In this document: piece after piece, positions 1-5,377 of the stretch
Position numbering within the stretch: the first letter of the stretch is position 1
Layout: every line of letters starts with the position of its first letter
Assembly: GCA_031283115.1 (NCBI GenBank)
Contig: JAITCK010000089.1
Span: 1 to 6,763 of the forward strand
DNA from: Cellulomonadaceae bacterium
GTDB taxonomy: Bacteria > Actinomycetota > Actinomycetes > Actinomycetales > Cellulomonadaceae
Reading direction: 5' to 3'
Length of the DNA: 6,763 nt
The notes under the pieces: model-generated
Told to the model about the DNA's origin: nothing
The model's database searches: none
The model's input: only the letters and a program-made list of their open reading frames with translations
Translations under genes and position numbers: made by a program

Positions 1-1301
1 GCGGGGTCAATCAAGAATCCTGCATCGTCGGCGATCATCCCCCCACAAGCCTGCCAAAGCGCCCGAACAACGCTGACAACCACACTGGCCGCCGTCCGTC
101 GTGCCGCCTGGAAAGCCGGGCCTGCATGGTCAACCTGGCCTGCATATTCTGACGGCGCATCCCATCGCACCCGGTAGGCGATACAGCCGTCGGCAGCCCA
201 ATCAAGGCCACGCACCGGCAACGGCAAAACAGCAGATTCCTCGCTGCCCACCTCGACAGACAGCCAACCAGGGACCCGCCCATCCTGCGCAACCAGGCCA
301 TACCCGTCAAGCGTCACCGGCTCCGCCAAAGCCTCCGCATCAAAAGCAGCGGAAGCCTGCTGGATAAAAGCGACCTGCTCCGGCGTCAGTTCACCCGTCG
401 CATCCGGCAGCACGCTCCCGCCTACCATCGTCGGTGCAGCATCCGTAATCATGCCGGGCATGGTTGCTACGACGCCTGACTGCGTTGAAGCGTTACCGGG
501 CACGGGAACGTCATCAAGGGCAGGAGGTGCAGGCTGCGCAGCCGTTGTCGTCAACAGACGAGCAGACGACTCCACCCCATGAACCACATGCTCGCAAGCA
601 GCCGGGTCAAGCCACACCGGAGAAAACACGGTCAACGCACCATCAGCACCCGCATCAGGAACAATCGTCAACGCTGAAGCAACCAGCGACGACACCCCAC
701 CGCCAGACCCACCCTCAACAACATCAACGGCAACAGTTCCGCGCAGACGACGCGCCACATCAACACACCAAGCAACAACACGATCCTCCTCCCGCGCAGG
801 CAAACCGCCCGGAAAAGCCTGCGCCACACCATCCGGGTCAACCACACCATCATGCGGATGTGCCTCCCACCGCTCCCGAGGCACAACAACAGCAAAAGCC
901 AGATCAGAACCCGACGGCGCCACAAAAGGCCCCAACACCCGCGAATGACGACTCAACCGCAAAACCCCCACCTCACCCACACCAGCACGAGAAACATCCC
1001 CAGCCCGCACAGCAGACACCGGAGCCAACTCCCAACGGGCTGCAGCAAACCGCGCCGACGCAAGAATCTCCACCTCATCCGGCGACACATCAGCCGGAAC
1101 CACCACCACATGCACCGTCTCATGGCCACGCAACTCATCAACCAAAACAGCCACCGACAACACCGGCAACCCCGCCTCAACCACCGCCCTCACCTGCGCA
1201 CGCGACGGCAAAGACCGCTGACGAGACACCCCCTCATGCACGGCAGCGACATACCGAGGAACACCCGGCCACAAACCCTGCGACACCCCACTCACATCCA
1301 C
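1..1301 (-). CDS. Unrecognised actinobacterial protein, N-terminal 433 residues (C-terminus off left edge)
   Basis: I do not recognise the family. The minus-strand frame stays open from a TAG at 1413-1415 to the window edge. It reads as ordinary protein with alternating beta-like stretches (HVVVVPADVSPDEVEIL, LAFAVVVPRERWEAHPHDG, GTVAVDVVEGGSGGG). The middle is Ala/Pro/Thr-rich (around residues 255-285), which looks like a linker. A second folded part follows (PVTLDGYGLVAQDGRVPGWL, CIAYRVRWDAP). I chose the GTG at 1301 because a GGTGGGGG tract precedes it; a GTG at 1295 is equally possible. A start at GTG 1409 would add 36 residues, including a Cys-rich hydrophobic stretch (LFVFLLWCWAWFVALCCVV), which would make it membrane-anchored. 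From about residue 1 to 255 codons end mostly in G or T; beyond that C-ending codons rise sharply. A large secreted, wall-associated or cytoplasmic role cannot be decided. Confidence 0.75.
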   Translation of the reverse strand, partial: MDVSGVSQGLWPGVPRYVAAVHEGVSRQRSLPSRAQVRAVVEAGLPVLSVAVLVDELRGHETVHVVVVPADVSPDEVEILASARFAAARWELAPVSAVRAGDVSRAGVGEVGVLRLSRHSRVLGPFVAPSGSDLAFAVVVPRERWEAHPHDGVVDPDGVAQAFPGGLPAREEDRVVAWCVDVARRLRGTVAVDVVEGGSGGGVSSLVASALTIVPDAGADGALTVFSPVWLDPAACEHVVHGVESSARLLTTTAAQPAPPALDDVPVPGNASTQSGVVATMPGMITDAAPTMVGGSVLPDATGELTPEQVAFIQQASAAFDAEALAEPVTLDGYGLVAQDGRVPGWLSVEVGSEESAVLPLPVRGLDWAADGCIAYRVRWDAPSEYAGQVDHAGPAFQAARRTAASVVVSVVRALWQACGGMIADDAGFLIDP

Positions 1302-1495
1302 AAGCCCACAACCCCCACCACAGCAAACCCGACACAAAACGACACAACACAACGCCACAAACCACGCCCAGCACCACAACAAGAAGACAAACAGATCACC
1401 ACGAGACACACGCTATCGGCAAAAACCCCCAACATGCCTATGATTCAACCGCGTTGCCGCCCCACCCGAAAATCCCGGCAAGACGACAACGCCGC
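1302..1495. other. A/C-rich spacer between the hypothetical gene and tRNA-Gly
   Basis: This spacer separates two divergent units. On the plus strand 1321-1380 contains no T and only six G, so 54 of 60 bases are A or C. A promoter-like pair for the tRNA lies at 1416-1444. No other gene is supported. The minus strand is open in the frame of the hypothetical gene back to 1409, so part of this stretch could be its N-terminus. Confidence 0.5.
1416..1444 (+). promoter_or_regulatory. Candidate sigma-70-type promoter for tRNA-Gly
   Basis: A TATGAT hexamer at 1439-1444 differs from TATAAT at one position. Seventeen bases upstream is TCGGCA (1416-1421), which matches TTGACA at four of six positions. 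Transcription would begin near 1451, about 45 nt before the mature tRNA 5' end, a usual leader length for a processed tRNA. Assignment is by pattern only. Confidence 0.45.
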
Positions 1496-1566
1496 GCGAG
1501 TGTAGTTCAATGGTAGAACTGCAGCTGCCCAAGCTGATAGCGCGGGTTCGATTCCCGTCACTCGCT
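1496..1566 (+). tRNA. tRNA-Gly (anticodon CCC, decodes GGG), with G33
   Basis: A full cloverleaf of 71 nt can be drawn. The acceptor stem GCGAGTG pairs with CACTCGC and is followed by discriminator T. The D arm is GTTC-AATGGTA-GAAC. The anticodon stem is GCAGC/GCTGA around loop TGCCCAA. The T arm is GCGGG-TTCGATT-CCCGT. With the 7-nt loop the anticodon is CCC at 1528-1530. Two positions are odd: the base 5' of the anticodon (position 33, nt 1527) is G rather than the near-universal U, and pair 27-43 is G-A. CCA is not encoded. The D loop keeps GG, unlike the non-translational staphylococcal wall-glycine tRNAs. It could be a normal gene with tolerated variants, a decaying copy, or a sequencing artefact. 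Confidence 0.93.
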
Positions 1567-1603
1567 CTTTTGTGCGGCTAAGCCACCCAAAAAGTGACGG
1601 GAA
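1552..1603. repeat. Inverted repeat pairing the tRNA-Gly 3' region with the downstream spacer
   Basis: TTCCCGTCAC at 1552-1561 (tRNA T-arm and acceptor) is the exact reverse complement of GTGACGGGAA at 1594-1603. The arms are 10 bp and the loop is 32 nt. In the precursor RNA the downstream arm could compete with correct folding of the T arm and acceptor stem, or it may be a remnant of recombination at the tRNA end. Confidence 0.5.
1556..1584 (+). repeat. Direct repeat copy A: tRNA-Gly 3' end plus flank
   Basis: This 29-nt segment covers the last 11 nt of the tRNA and 18 nt beyond it. It recurs at 1638-1667 with one inserted C and one T-to-A change. Such duplication of a tRNA 3' end is the usual signature of integrase-mediated insertion at a tRNA gene (attL/attR), although the 80 bp between the copies holds no integrase or cargo. 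Confidence 0.6.
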
Positions 1604-1617
1604 TAATATTTTTGGCT

Positions 1618-1669
1618 CGCCCTTCGGGCGATGCAAGCGTCACTCGCTCCTTTTGTGCGGCAAAGCCGC
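1618..1669. terminator. Paired hairpins between convergent tRNA-Gly and dehydrogenase gene
   Basis: Two short GC-rich hairpins sit in the convergent spacer: CGCCC-TTC-GGGCG at 1618-1630 and GCGGC-AAA-GCCGC at 1657-1669. Neither is followed by a clean U tract, although the plus-strand transcript has TCTTTT directly after the tRNA. They are the natural place for transcription to end from both sides. Terminator function is inferred from position and pairing. Confidence 0.4.
1638..1667 (+). repeat. Direct repeat copy B of the tRNA-Gly 3' end plus flank
   Basis: This is the second copy of the segment at 1556-1584. It begins CGTCACTCGCTC and continues CTTTTGTGCGGCAAAGCC. The match stops sharply at its left end, within the tRNA T-arm equivalent, so only the 3' end is duplicated and no second tRNA exists. 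Its right part forms the stem of the hairpin at 1657-1669. Confidence 0.6.
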
Positions 1670-1680
1670 GCCTTCTTCCC

Positions 1681-2661
1681 CTAGTTGTTGACGACGTTTT
1701 CCAAGGGTTCAGCGGCGAGCAGGTGCTCAATCTGACGGCGCACCAAGGCTGCCGTGCGCGGATACACAGAATCCGTGCGGCCACCCAAATGGGCTGTGAT
1801 GAGGGTGTTCGCTGTAGTCCACAGGGGGTGGTCTTCCGGCAGAGGCTCCGGGTCAGTCACATCAAGAGCAACCCGCAGACGGCCAGCCGCAACCTCCGCC
1901 ACCAACGCATCCGTATCCACAACAGGGCCACGCGCCACATTGACCAGCAGGGCACCATCCGGCATAGCCGCAAGCGCCGCCGCATCCATAAGATGCCTAG
2001 TAGACGCATCAGAAGGCACCGTAAGAATAGTGATGTCATGGCAGGCCAACAGGTCAAGCAGGCTGCCAATCGCCTGAACATCAACATCATCACCCACGCC
2101 ACCAGCCCTGGCAGGATCTTCGTTGTCGACGACGGTGCGGGCCGTGCGACCCACCATCGTCACCTCCACCTCGAAAGGCAGCAGGCGCCTACGCACAGCC
2201 AAAGCCACCGACCCGGCCCCCACCACCAGCACGCGGCGCCCCGCCAAAGCCGGAACATCGAAAGGCAGCCAGGTGGACTGCCGCTGCGCATCCCACGACT
2301 CAGCCAAACCGCGTTGAGAAGCCAACGTGAGGGCCAACGCCAACTCTGACGTGGCCGCCGAATGAATACCCCGCCCATTACACAAGATGACGCCAGGCGG
2401 CGTATAAGGCAGGGCATGTTCGAAGCCTGCCGAAGGGATCTGCAACACCCGCAGGTTGGGGAGATTGGCGATGCGCTGCCACTTGTCGGCCCCGCTGAAA
2501 TAGTGGCCAATACACACCATATCCACGCGGTCTGCCACATCATCAGGCAGGTCAGTGGTCAAATCCCAGAGGATCACCTCAACACGATCCGAACCAGGCC
2601 GGGCCGCCATATCGGCCAGCCGTCCATAAAGGTCTTCATCCGCCACAGTCACCGTCAGCAT
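1681..2661 (-). CDS. D-isomer-specific 2-hydroxyacid dehydrogenase, NAD(P)-dependent
   Basis: This 326-residue protein has the usual length and order of the family: an N-terminal substrate-domain lobe (1-100), a central Rossmann domain (about 101-290), and a C-terminal helix returning to the substrate lobe. The nucleotide-binding loop is VVGAGSVA (146-153), where the third glycine of GxGxxG is alanine. R171 and R174 (VGRTAR) replace the acidic residue typical of NAD users, which suggests NADP(H). The catalytic set is complete: R244 in NVARGPVVD, E272 in DPEPLPEDHPLW, and H291 in ITAHLGG. It likely reduces a 2-keto acid (glyoxylate, hydroxypyruvate or similar) in the cytoplasm; the exact substrate cannot be read from sequence. 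The ATG at 2661 lacks a strong ribosome site and lies 19 bp after the exporter stop, so translation probably follows the exporter in one operon. Confidence 0.92.
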   Translation of the reverse strand: MLTVTVADEDLYGRLADMAARPGSDRVEVILWDLTTDLPDDVADRVDMVCIGHYFSGADKWQRIANLPNLRVLQIPSAGFEHALPYTPPGVILCNGRGIHSAATSELALALTLASQRGLAESWDAQRQSTWLPFDVPALAGRRVLVVGAGSVALAVRRRLLPFEVEVTMVGRTARTVVDNEDPARAGGVGDDVDVQAIGSLLDLLACHDITILTVPSDASTRHLMDAAALAAMPDGALLVNVARGPVVDTDALVAEVAAGRLRVALDVTDPEPLPEDHPLWTTANTLITAHLGGRTDSVYPRTAALVRRQIEHLLAAEPLENVVNN

Positions 2662-2680
2662 GGGAACTATTGTGCCAGCC

Positions 2681-4000
2681 TTATGGCTCAGGGTGACGGG
2701 CGTCGTACCGCCAGAAGCGGGGAGTGCGCCAAGCCAGCAGCCAGACCGCTACCAAGCAGGTCAAGCCGCCTGCGACAGCCGCCCAGCCTTCAGTGAACCA
2801 GTGGGCTTGCGCCCCCAACCACAAGTCGCCTAGGCGCGGGCCGCCCGCCACCACCACAATGAACACGCCTTGGAGGCGGCCCCGCATGTGATCGGGGGCG
2901 GCCGTCTGCAAGATGGACTGGCGGAATACCGAACTCACGGCATCCGACCCGCCCGCCACCAGCAACGTCAGGCAGGCGACTGCCAAGGCAGCCCACAGCA
3001 CGCCTGATGGTGTTCCCCGGCCTGTACCCACCAGCACTAGGCCGAAGGCCGCGATGGACAGCGACCAGGCTGTCACCGCATAAATGACTGCCCGTCCCTG
3101 TCGATGCACTAGCCCCAAGGGTCCGCTGAAGAGTGTGGCGAGGATGCCGCCCACGGCGAAGGCTGCCGACAGCACCCCGGTTGTGGTGTCGCCGCCACCC
3201 AAATATATGACTCCTGCGGCAGGCCAGAGAACACGGGGGAAACTCAGCACCATGGCGCAAAGGTCGGCGACAAAAGATGCGCGCAGGTTAGGCCGGGTTG
3301 CCAAATACCGCAGACCGTCCACCACGGAGGCAAAACCTGACATTCGTTGCGGCGCTTGCGGTGCACCAGCAGGGGTTCCGACGGCGGCCTGCGCGACCGC
3401 CTCATCAGTATCAGCAGGGTGCAGGGGCGGTATCGCTGGCAGCCGCCAGACGGCCCACAAGGCGGCGGTGAAGAAAATGGCGTCGATGGTGTAGGCCCAC
3501 TGGTAGCCCCCGGCAGCCACCAGGGCTGCCCCCACCAGCGGCCCACCGGTGAGCGCAATATTGGTGGTGAGGGTTTGTAGGGCGTTGGCGGCAGGCATGA
3601 GGTCGGCGGGCAGCAGGCGGGGGATGATGGCCGACCGGGCCGGATTGTTGACCGCGTAGGCGGCAGATTGGGCTGCAACCAGCCAGTAGAGCAGGTGGAC
3701 GTTTTCTAGGTTGAACCAGGCCTGTAAGGCAATAAGTACGGTGATGATCCACAGGGCACCCGATGCGATCAGTGAGATGCGGCGGCGGTCATGCCGGTCA
3801 ACGAGGGCGCCACCGTAGAGACCCAACGCTACCAGCGGCACCAGCGCAAAGAGGCCTAATGTGCCGACGGCCAGGGTCGAGCCGGTCAGCGCAAAGATTT
3901 GCAGGCCCACGGCAACAACAGTCAGTTGTGCGCCAATGTTGGAGATGCCTAAGCCCCACCAGAGCCGCCGGTATTCCGGTGAGACGCGCAAGGGCGTCAT
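2681..4000 (-). CDS. MFS transporter, MFS_3 / EntS-like exporter
   Basis: The 439-residue product has about twelve hydrophobic segments, with a longer hydrophilic Ala/Pro-rich loop at about 191-225 in the middle. Family marks are the loop 2-3 motif GGALVDRHDRRRIS (63-76), NPARSAIIPRLLP (119-131) followed by ANALQTL, and DHMRGRLQGVF (370-380), typical of MFS_3 proteins that include the enterobactin exporter EntS and macrolide exporters. It acts in the cytoplasmic membrane, exporting a small molecule by proton antiport; the substrate is unknown. I chose the ATG at 4000 (MTPLRVSPEYRRLWW) because homologues start near RVSP-FRRLW. The frame is open back to a GTG at 4051, but those 17 residues are encoded by the DnaA-box cluster and look non-coding. 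No good ribosome site precedes either start. The dehydrogenase follows 19 bp downstream. Confidence 0.93.
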   Translation of the reverse strand: MTPLRVSPEYRRLWWGLGISNIGAQLTVVAVGLQIFALTGSTLAVGTLGLFALVPLVALGLYGGALVDRHDRRRISLIASGALWIITVLIALQAWFNLENVHLLYWLVAAQSAAYAVNNPARSAIIPRLLPADLMPAANALQTLTTNIALTGGPLVGAALVAAGGYQWAYTIDAIFFTAALWAVWRLPAIPPLHPADTDEAVAQAAVGTPAGAPQAPQRMSGFASVVDGLRYLATRPNLRASFVADLCAMVLSFPRVLWPAAGVIYLGGGDTTTGVLSAAFAVGGILATLFSGPLGLVHRQGRAVIYAVTAWSLSIAAFGLVLVGTGRGTPSGVLWAALAVACLTLLVAGGSDAVSSVFRQSILQTAAPDHMRGRLQGVFIVVVAGGPRLGDLWLGAQAHWFTEGWAAVAGGLTCLVAVWLLAWRTPRFWRYDARHPEP

Positions 4001-4032
4001 GTCGGCAAGCAGGCGGGGCACGAGTTGATCGT

Positions 4033-4110
4033 ATATCCACACCTTATCCACAGACTGATTGGCGTCGCCCCCATGTCATGAACAAGCCTGTGGAAACGCT
4101 ATGTGGATAG
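4033..4110. promoter_or_regulatory. Left DnaA-box quartet (orientation ++--)
   Basis: Boxes start at 4033(+), 4044(+), 4089(-) and 4102(-). The start-to-start steps within pairs are 11 and 13 bp, close to one helical turn. The perfect TTATCCACA at 4044-4052 overlaps the upstream GTG (4049-4051) of the exporter frame. Since the quartet lies just upstream of the ATG at 4000, DnaA bound here could block exporter transcription. Confidence 0.65.
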
Positions 4111-4241
4111 TGGCCTGTTAGCGCTTTTCCAGGGAGGCCACCACCTGAAAGTCAGGTAATAAAGGTCACAGTTGCGTTGCGAAACTAATGCTCACAGGGC
4201 GAGTGGGATCTTTTCGCAGGTCATGCCTGTGATGCCAGTCA
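4111..4241. other. Spacer between the two DnaA-box quartets, with small inverted repeats
   Basis: No gene is visible. Three inverted repeats lie here: GGCCT/AGGCC (4112-4116 with 4135-4139), ACCTGA-AAG-TCAGGT (4143-4157), and CAGG-TCATG-CCTG (4217-4229). The only A/T-leaning patch is AGGTAATAAAGG near 4154-4165, which is short for a DNA-unwinding element. The second hairpin could also help terminate the AraC-like transcript arriving from the right. Confidence 0.4.
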
Positions 4242-4287
4242 CCATCCACAATATCCACATTCACATGTGGACAAACCTTGTGGATAA
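4242..4287. promoter_or_regulatory. Right DnaA-box quartet (orientation ++--)
   Basis: Four boxes fill 46 bp: 4242(+) and 4251(+) abut with no gap, and 4266(-) and 4279(-) step by 13 bp. The centre holds the palindrome CACATGTG (4262-4269). This is the densest part of the cluster and ends 4 bp before the stop codon of the AraC-like gene. Confidence 0.7.
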
Positions 4288-4291
4288 CTTG

Positions 4292-5158
4292 TCATGTGAC
4301 GCTGCCAGCGGCCTGTTCACTGTCCGCACCATCCTCAATCCACAGGCTGGCAGCCTGCGCCCTCACCTCTTTAGGTGTCATTCCTGTTTCTGCGTAAATA
4401 GCCCGACGGAAGCCCACACTGGACCCGTACCCGCACATGATCGCTACGTCCTCGATGCTTTTACCGGCGAAAACGGGATCGCGTAGTCGGTCCAGAGCCC
4501 CGCTAAGCCGGGCAGAAGAAATCCACTCCCCCAGGCTGCGATCTTCATGCTCGAAGAGGCGGTGCAGTTTCCGTTTAGACATGCCAAAGGCTTTAGCCAC
4601 CGTTGTGGGTGTGAGGTTTTGTTCATCCCGATGCTTGGTCACGTAGTCGATGATGCGGTTGCGTTCCCCGTGAATAGAGCCGTCATCGGCGCGAGTCTCC
4701 ACCGGGCAGGTCGCCGCCGCTACCACCAGTTGTTCCACGGTGCGAATGTAGTCGGTGAGGTCGTCCGTCGGCGAAAAAGGATGTTTGAGCAGTTCACGCA
4801 AGGCCGCGCCGGTAGCCGATGGCAGTACGGCGTCAGATTCCCAGGCGATGATGCCGGTGTTGTCGAAAAGCCCATCAAGCGGGGTGCGGTCGACAGCAAT
4901 ATCAACCTCAATAATGAGTGCGCCAGGCGTCTCAATAGTCAAAGGCCGCCATCCGACACAGAGGGCCGCCCCGCGCGGACCCAACGTGTGATGCGAGGTG
5001 GGGCAAGAAAAGGTCACTTCCCCTTCAATGACAACGGAGTAGCGGGCAGTCTTCCACGGGTGACCGAAGTTTTCGGGGGGTAGATGAACGGTTTGGGGCG
5101 GCGACTTATGCAAGGAAACGTAATACGGCCCGAACCGTGTAGTGCGTCTGGGATCCAC
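4292..5158 (-). CDS. AraC/XylS-family transcriptional regulator
   Basis: This 288-residue protein has the two-part form of AraC regulators. Residues 1-150 form a beta-rich sensor region resembling the AraC-binding-like domain of NphR/FeaR-type proteins (VVIEGEVTFSCPTSHHTLGP at 42-61). Residues about 163-268 form the double helix-turn-helix DNA-binding domain. The first helix-turn-helix is around 182-202 (LTPTTVAKAFGMSKRKLHRLF). The second is around 233-254, followed by the typical TGMTPKEVR end (258-266). The start is GTG at 5158, supported by GAGG at 5165-5168 six bases upstream. The ligand is unknown. It is divergent from the STAND-like regulator at 5461 and may control it or itself through the intergenic repeats. 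Its 3' end enters the DnaA-box cluster, so readthrough would cross that element toward the exporter operon on the same strand. Confidence 0.92.
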   Translation of the reverse strand: MDPRRTTRFGPYYVSLHKSPPQTVHLPPENFGHPWKTARYSVVIEGEVTFSCPTSHHTLGPRGAALCVGWRPLTIETPGALIIEVDIAVDRTPLDGLFDNTGIIAWESDAVLPSATGAALRELLKHPFSPTDDLTDYIRTVEQLVVAAATCPVETRADDGSIHGERNRIIDYVTKHRDEQNLTPTTVAKAFGMSKRKLHRLFEHEDRSLGEWISSARLSGALDRLRDPVFAGKSIEDVAIMCGYGSSVGFRRAIYAETGMTPKEVRAQAASLWIEDGADSEQAAGSVT

Positions 5159-5195
5159 TGCCTACCTCAACCTAACTACCTGCTGGCCTGTTGGC

Positions 5196-5369
5196 TCACA
5201 GCGTGATGATGGGCAGGCACAAGACGATGGCAAGTAGCGCCCCGATCAGGAAATCGCGTCGAAGAATGTGACCCATAGCACTGATTTGTACCATCTCTGG
5301 CTCTGCCCCACCTGCCACCAATGCCGGTATTGCACGATGGGAGCGAAGAAAATATGGCTTCGTCACCAC
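5196..5369 (-). CDS. Possible small C-tail-anchored membrane protein (57 aa)
   Basis: This is a candidate only. The frame begins at GTG 5369, with GGAAGG seven bases upstream (read on the minus strand). It ends with a basic patch and a hydrophobic helix directly at the C-terminus (HILRRDFLIGALLAIVLCLP followed by IITL and TGA). A shorter form would begin at ATG 5294 (32 residues, MVQISAMGH...). The stop is 37 bp upstream of the AraC-like start on the same strand, so it would be a leader gene of that transcript. The N-terminal part shows no recognisable motif. It could be chance, since the region also holds the divergent promoter, but the LRR-hydrophobic tail arrangement is typical of real small membrane proteins. 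Confidence 0.35.
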   Translation of the reverse strand: MVTKPYFLRSHRAIPALVAGGAEPEMVQISAMGHILRRDFLIGALLAIVLCLPIITL

Positions 5370-5377
5370 ATTGTGAC
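5362..5377. promoter_or_regulatory. Inverted repeat GTCAC-N6-GTGAC, candidate operator
   Basis: GTCAC (5362-5366) and GTGAC (5373-5377) form a 16-bp dyad with half-sites one helical turn apart. It overlaps a possible -35 region for the plus-strand gene and the possible GTG start of the small minus-strand protein. Its place between two divergent regulators suggests a binding site, but the bound protein is unknown. Confidence 0.35.

Larger units (their letters stand above)
4030..4345. other. DnaA-box cluster (origin-like or DnaA-titration locus)
   Basis: Nine copies of TCCACA within 9-mers resembling the DnaA box occur in about 312 bp. Plus strand: 4033-4041 ATATCCACA, 4044-4052 TTATCCACA, 4242-4250 CCATCCACA, 4251-4259 ATATCCACA, 4336-4344 CAATCCACA. 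Minus strand: 4089-4097 GTTTCCACA, 4102-4110 CTATCCACA, 4266-4274 TTGTCCACA, 4279-4287 TTATCCACA. Two are perfect E. coli consensus and one is the preferred Streptomyces form. By eye I found about seven other TCCACA-type 9-mers in the remaining 6.4 kb. Seven boxes lie in the spacer between the exporter and the AraC-like gene, and the cluster extends into both ends. Known roles of such clusters are oriC, datA/DARS-like DnaA sinks, and DnaA-regulated promoters. No dnaA, dnaN or rep gene is adjacent. Confidence 0.75.

Noticed and set aside
464..1516. A 350-codon open frame on the plus strand, rich in Pro, His, Thr and Gln
   Set aside because: It is open because the plus strand nearly lacks T, so stop codons are rare. 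Its low-complexity product runs antisense to a more protein-like minus-strand frame and continues into the tRNA.
1445..1636. Minus-strand frame with the string VTGIEPALSAWAAAVLPLNY
   Set aside because: This is the well-known spurious protein made by translating the antisense of a tRNA-Gly gene. The tRNA explains it fully.
1594..2349. A 251-codon plus-strand frame
   Set aside because: It lies antisense to the 2-hydroxyacid dehydrogenase, whose catalytic residues are all intact, and has no recognisable domain.
4030..4345. Firm assignment of the DnaA-box cluster as chromosomal oriC
   Set aside because: No dnaA, dnaN, rpmH or rep gene is adjacent, no strong AT-rich unwinding element is visible, and strand composition does not change sign as expected. 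It is kept as a candidate only.
4547..5083. A 178-codon plus-strand frame
   Set aside because: It is antisense to the AraC-like gene, whose two helix-turn-helix motifs are clear.
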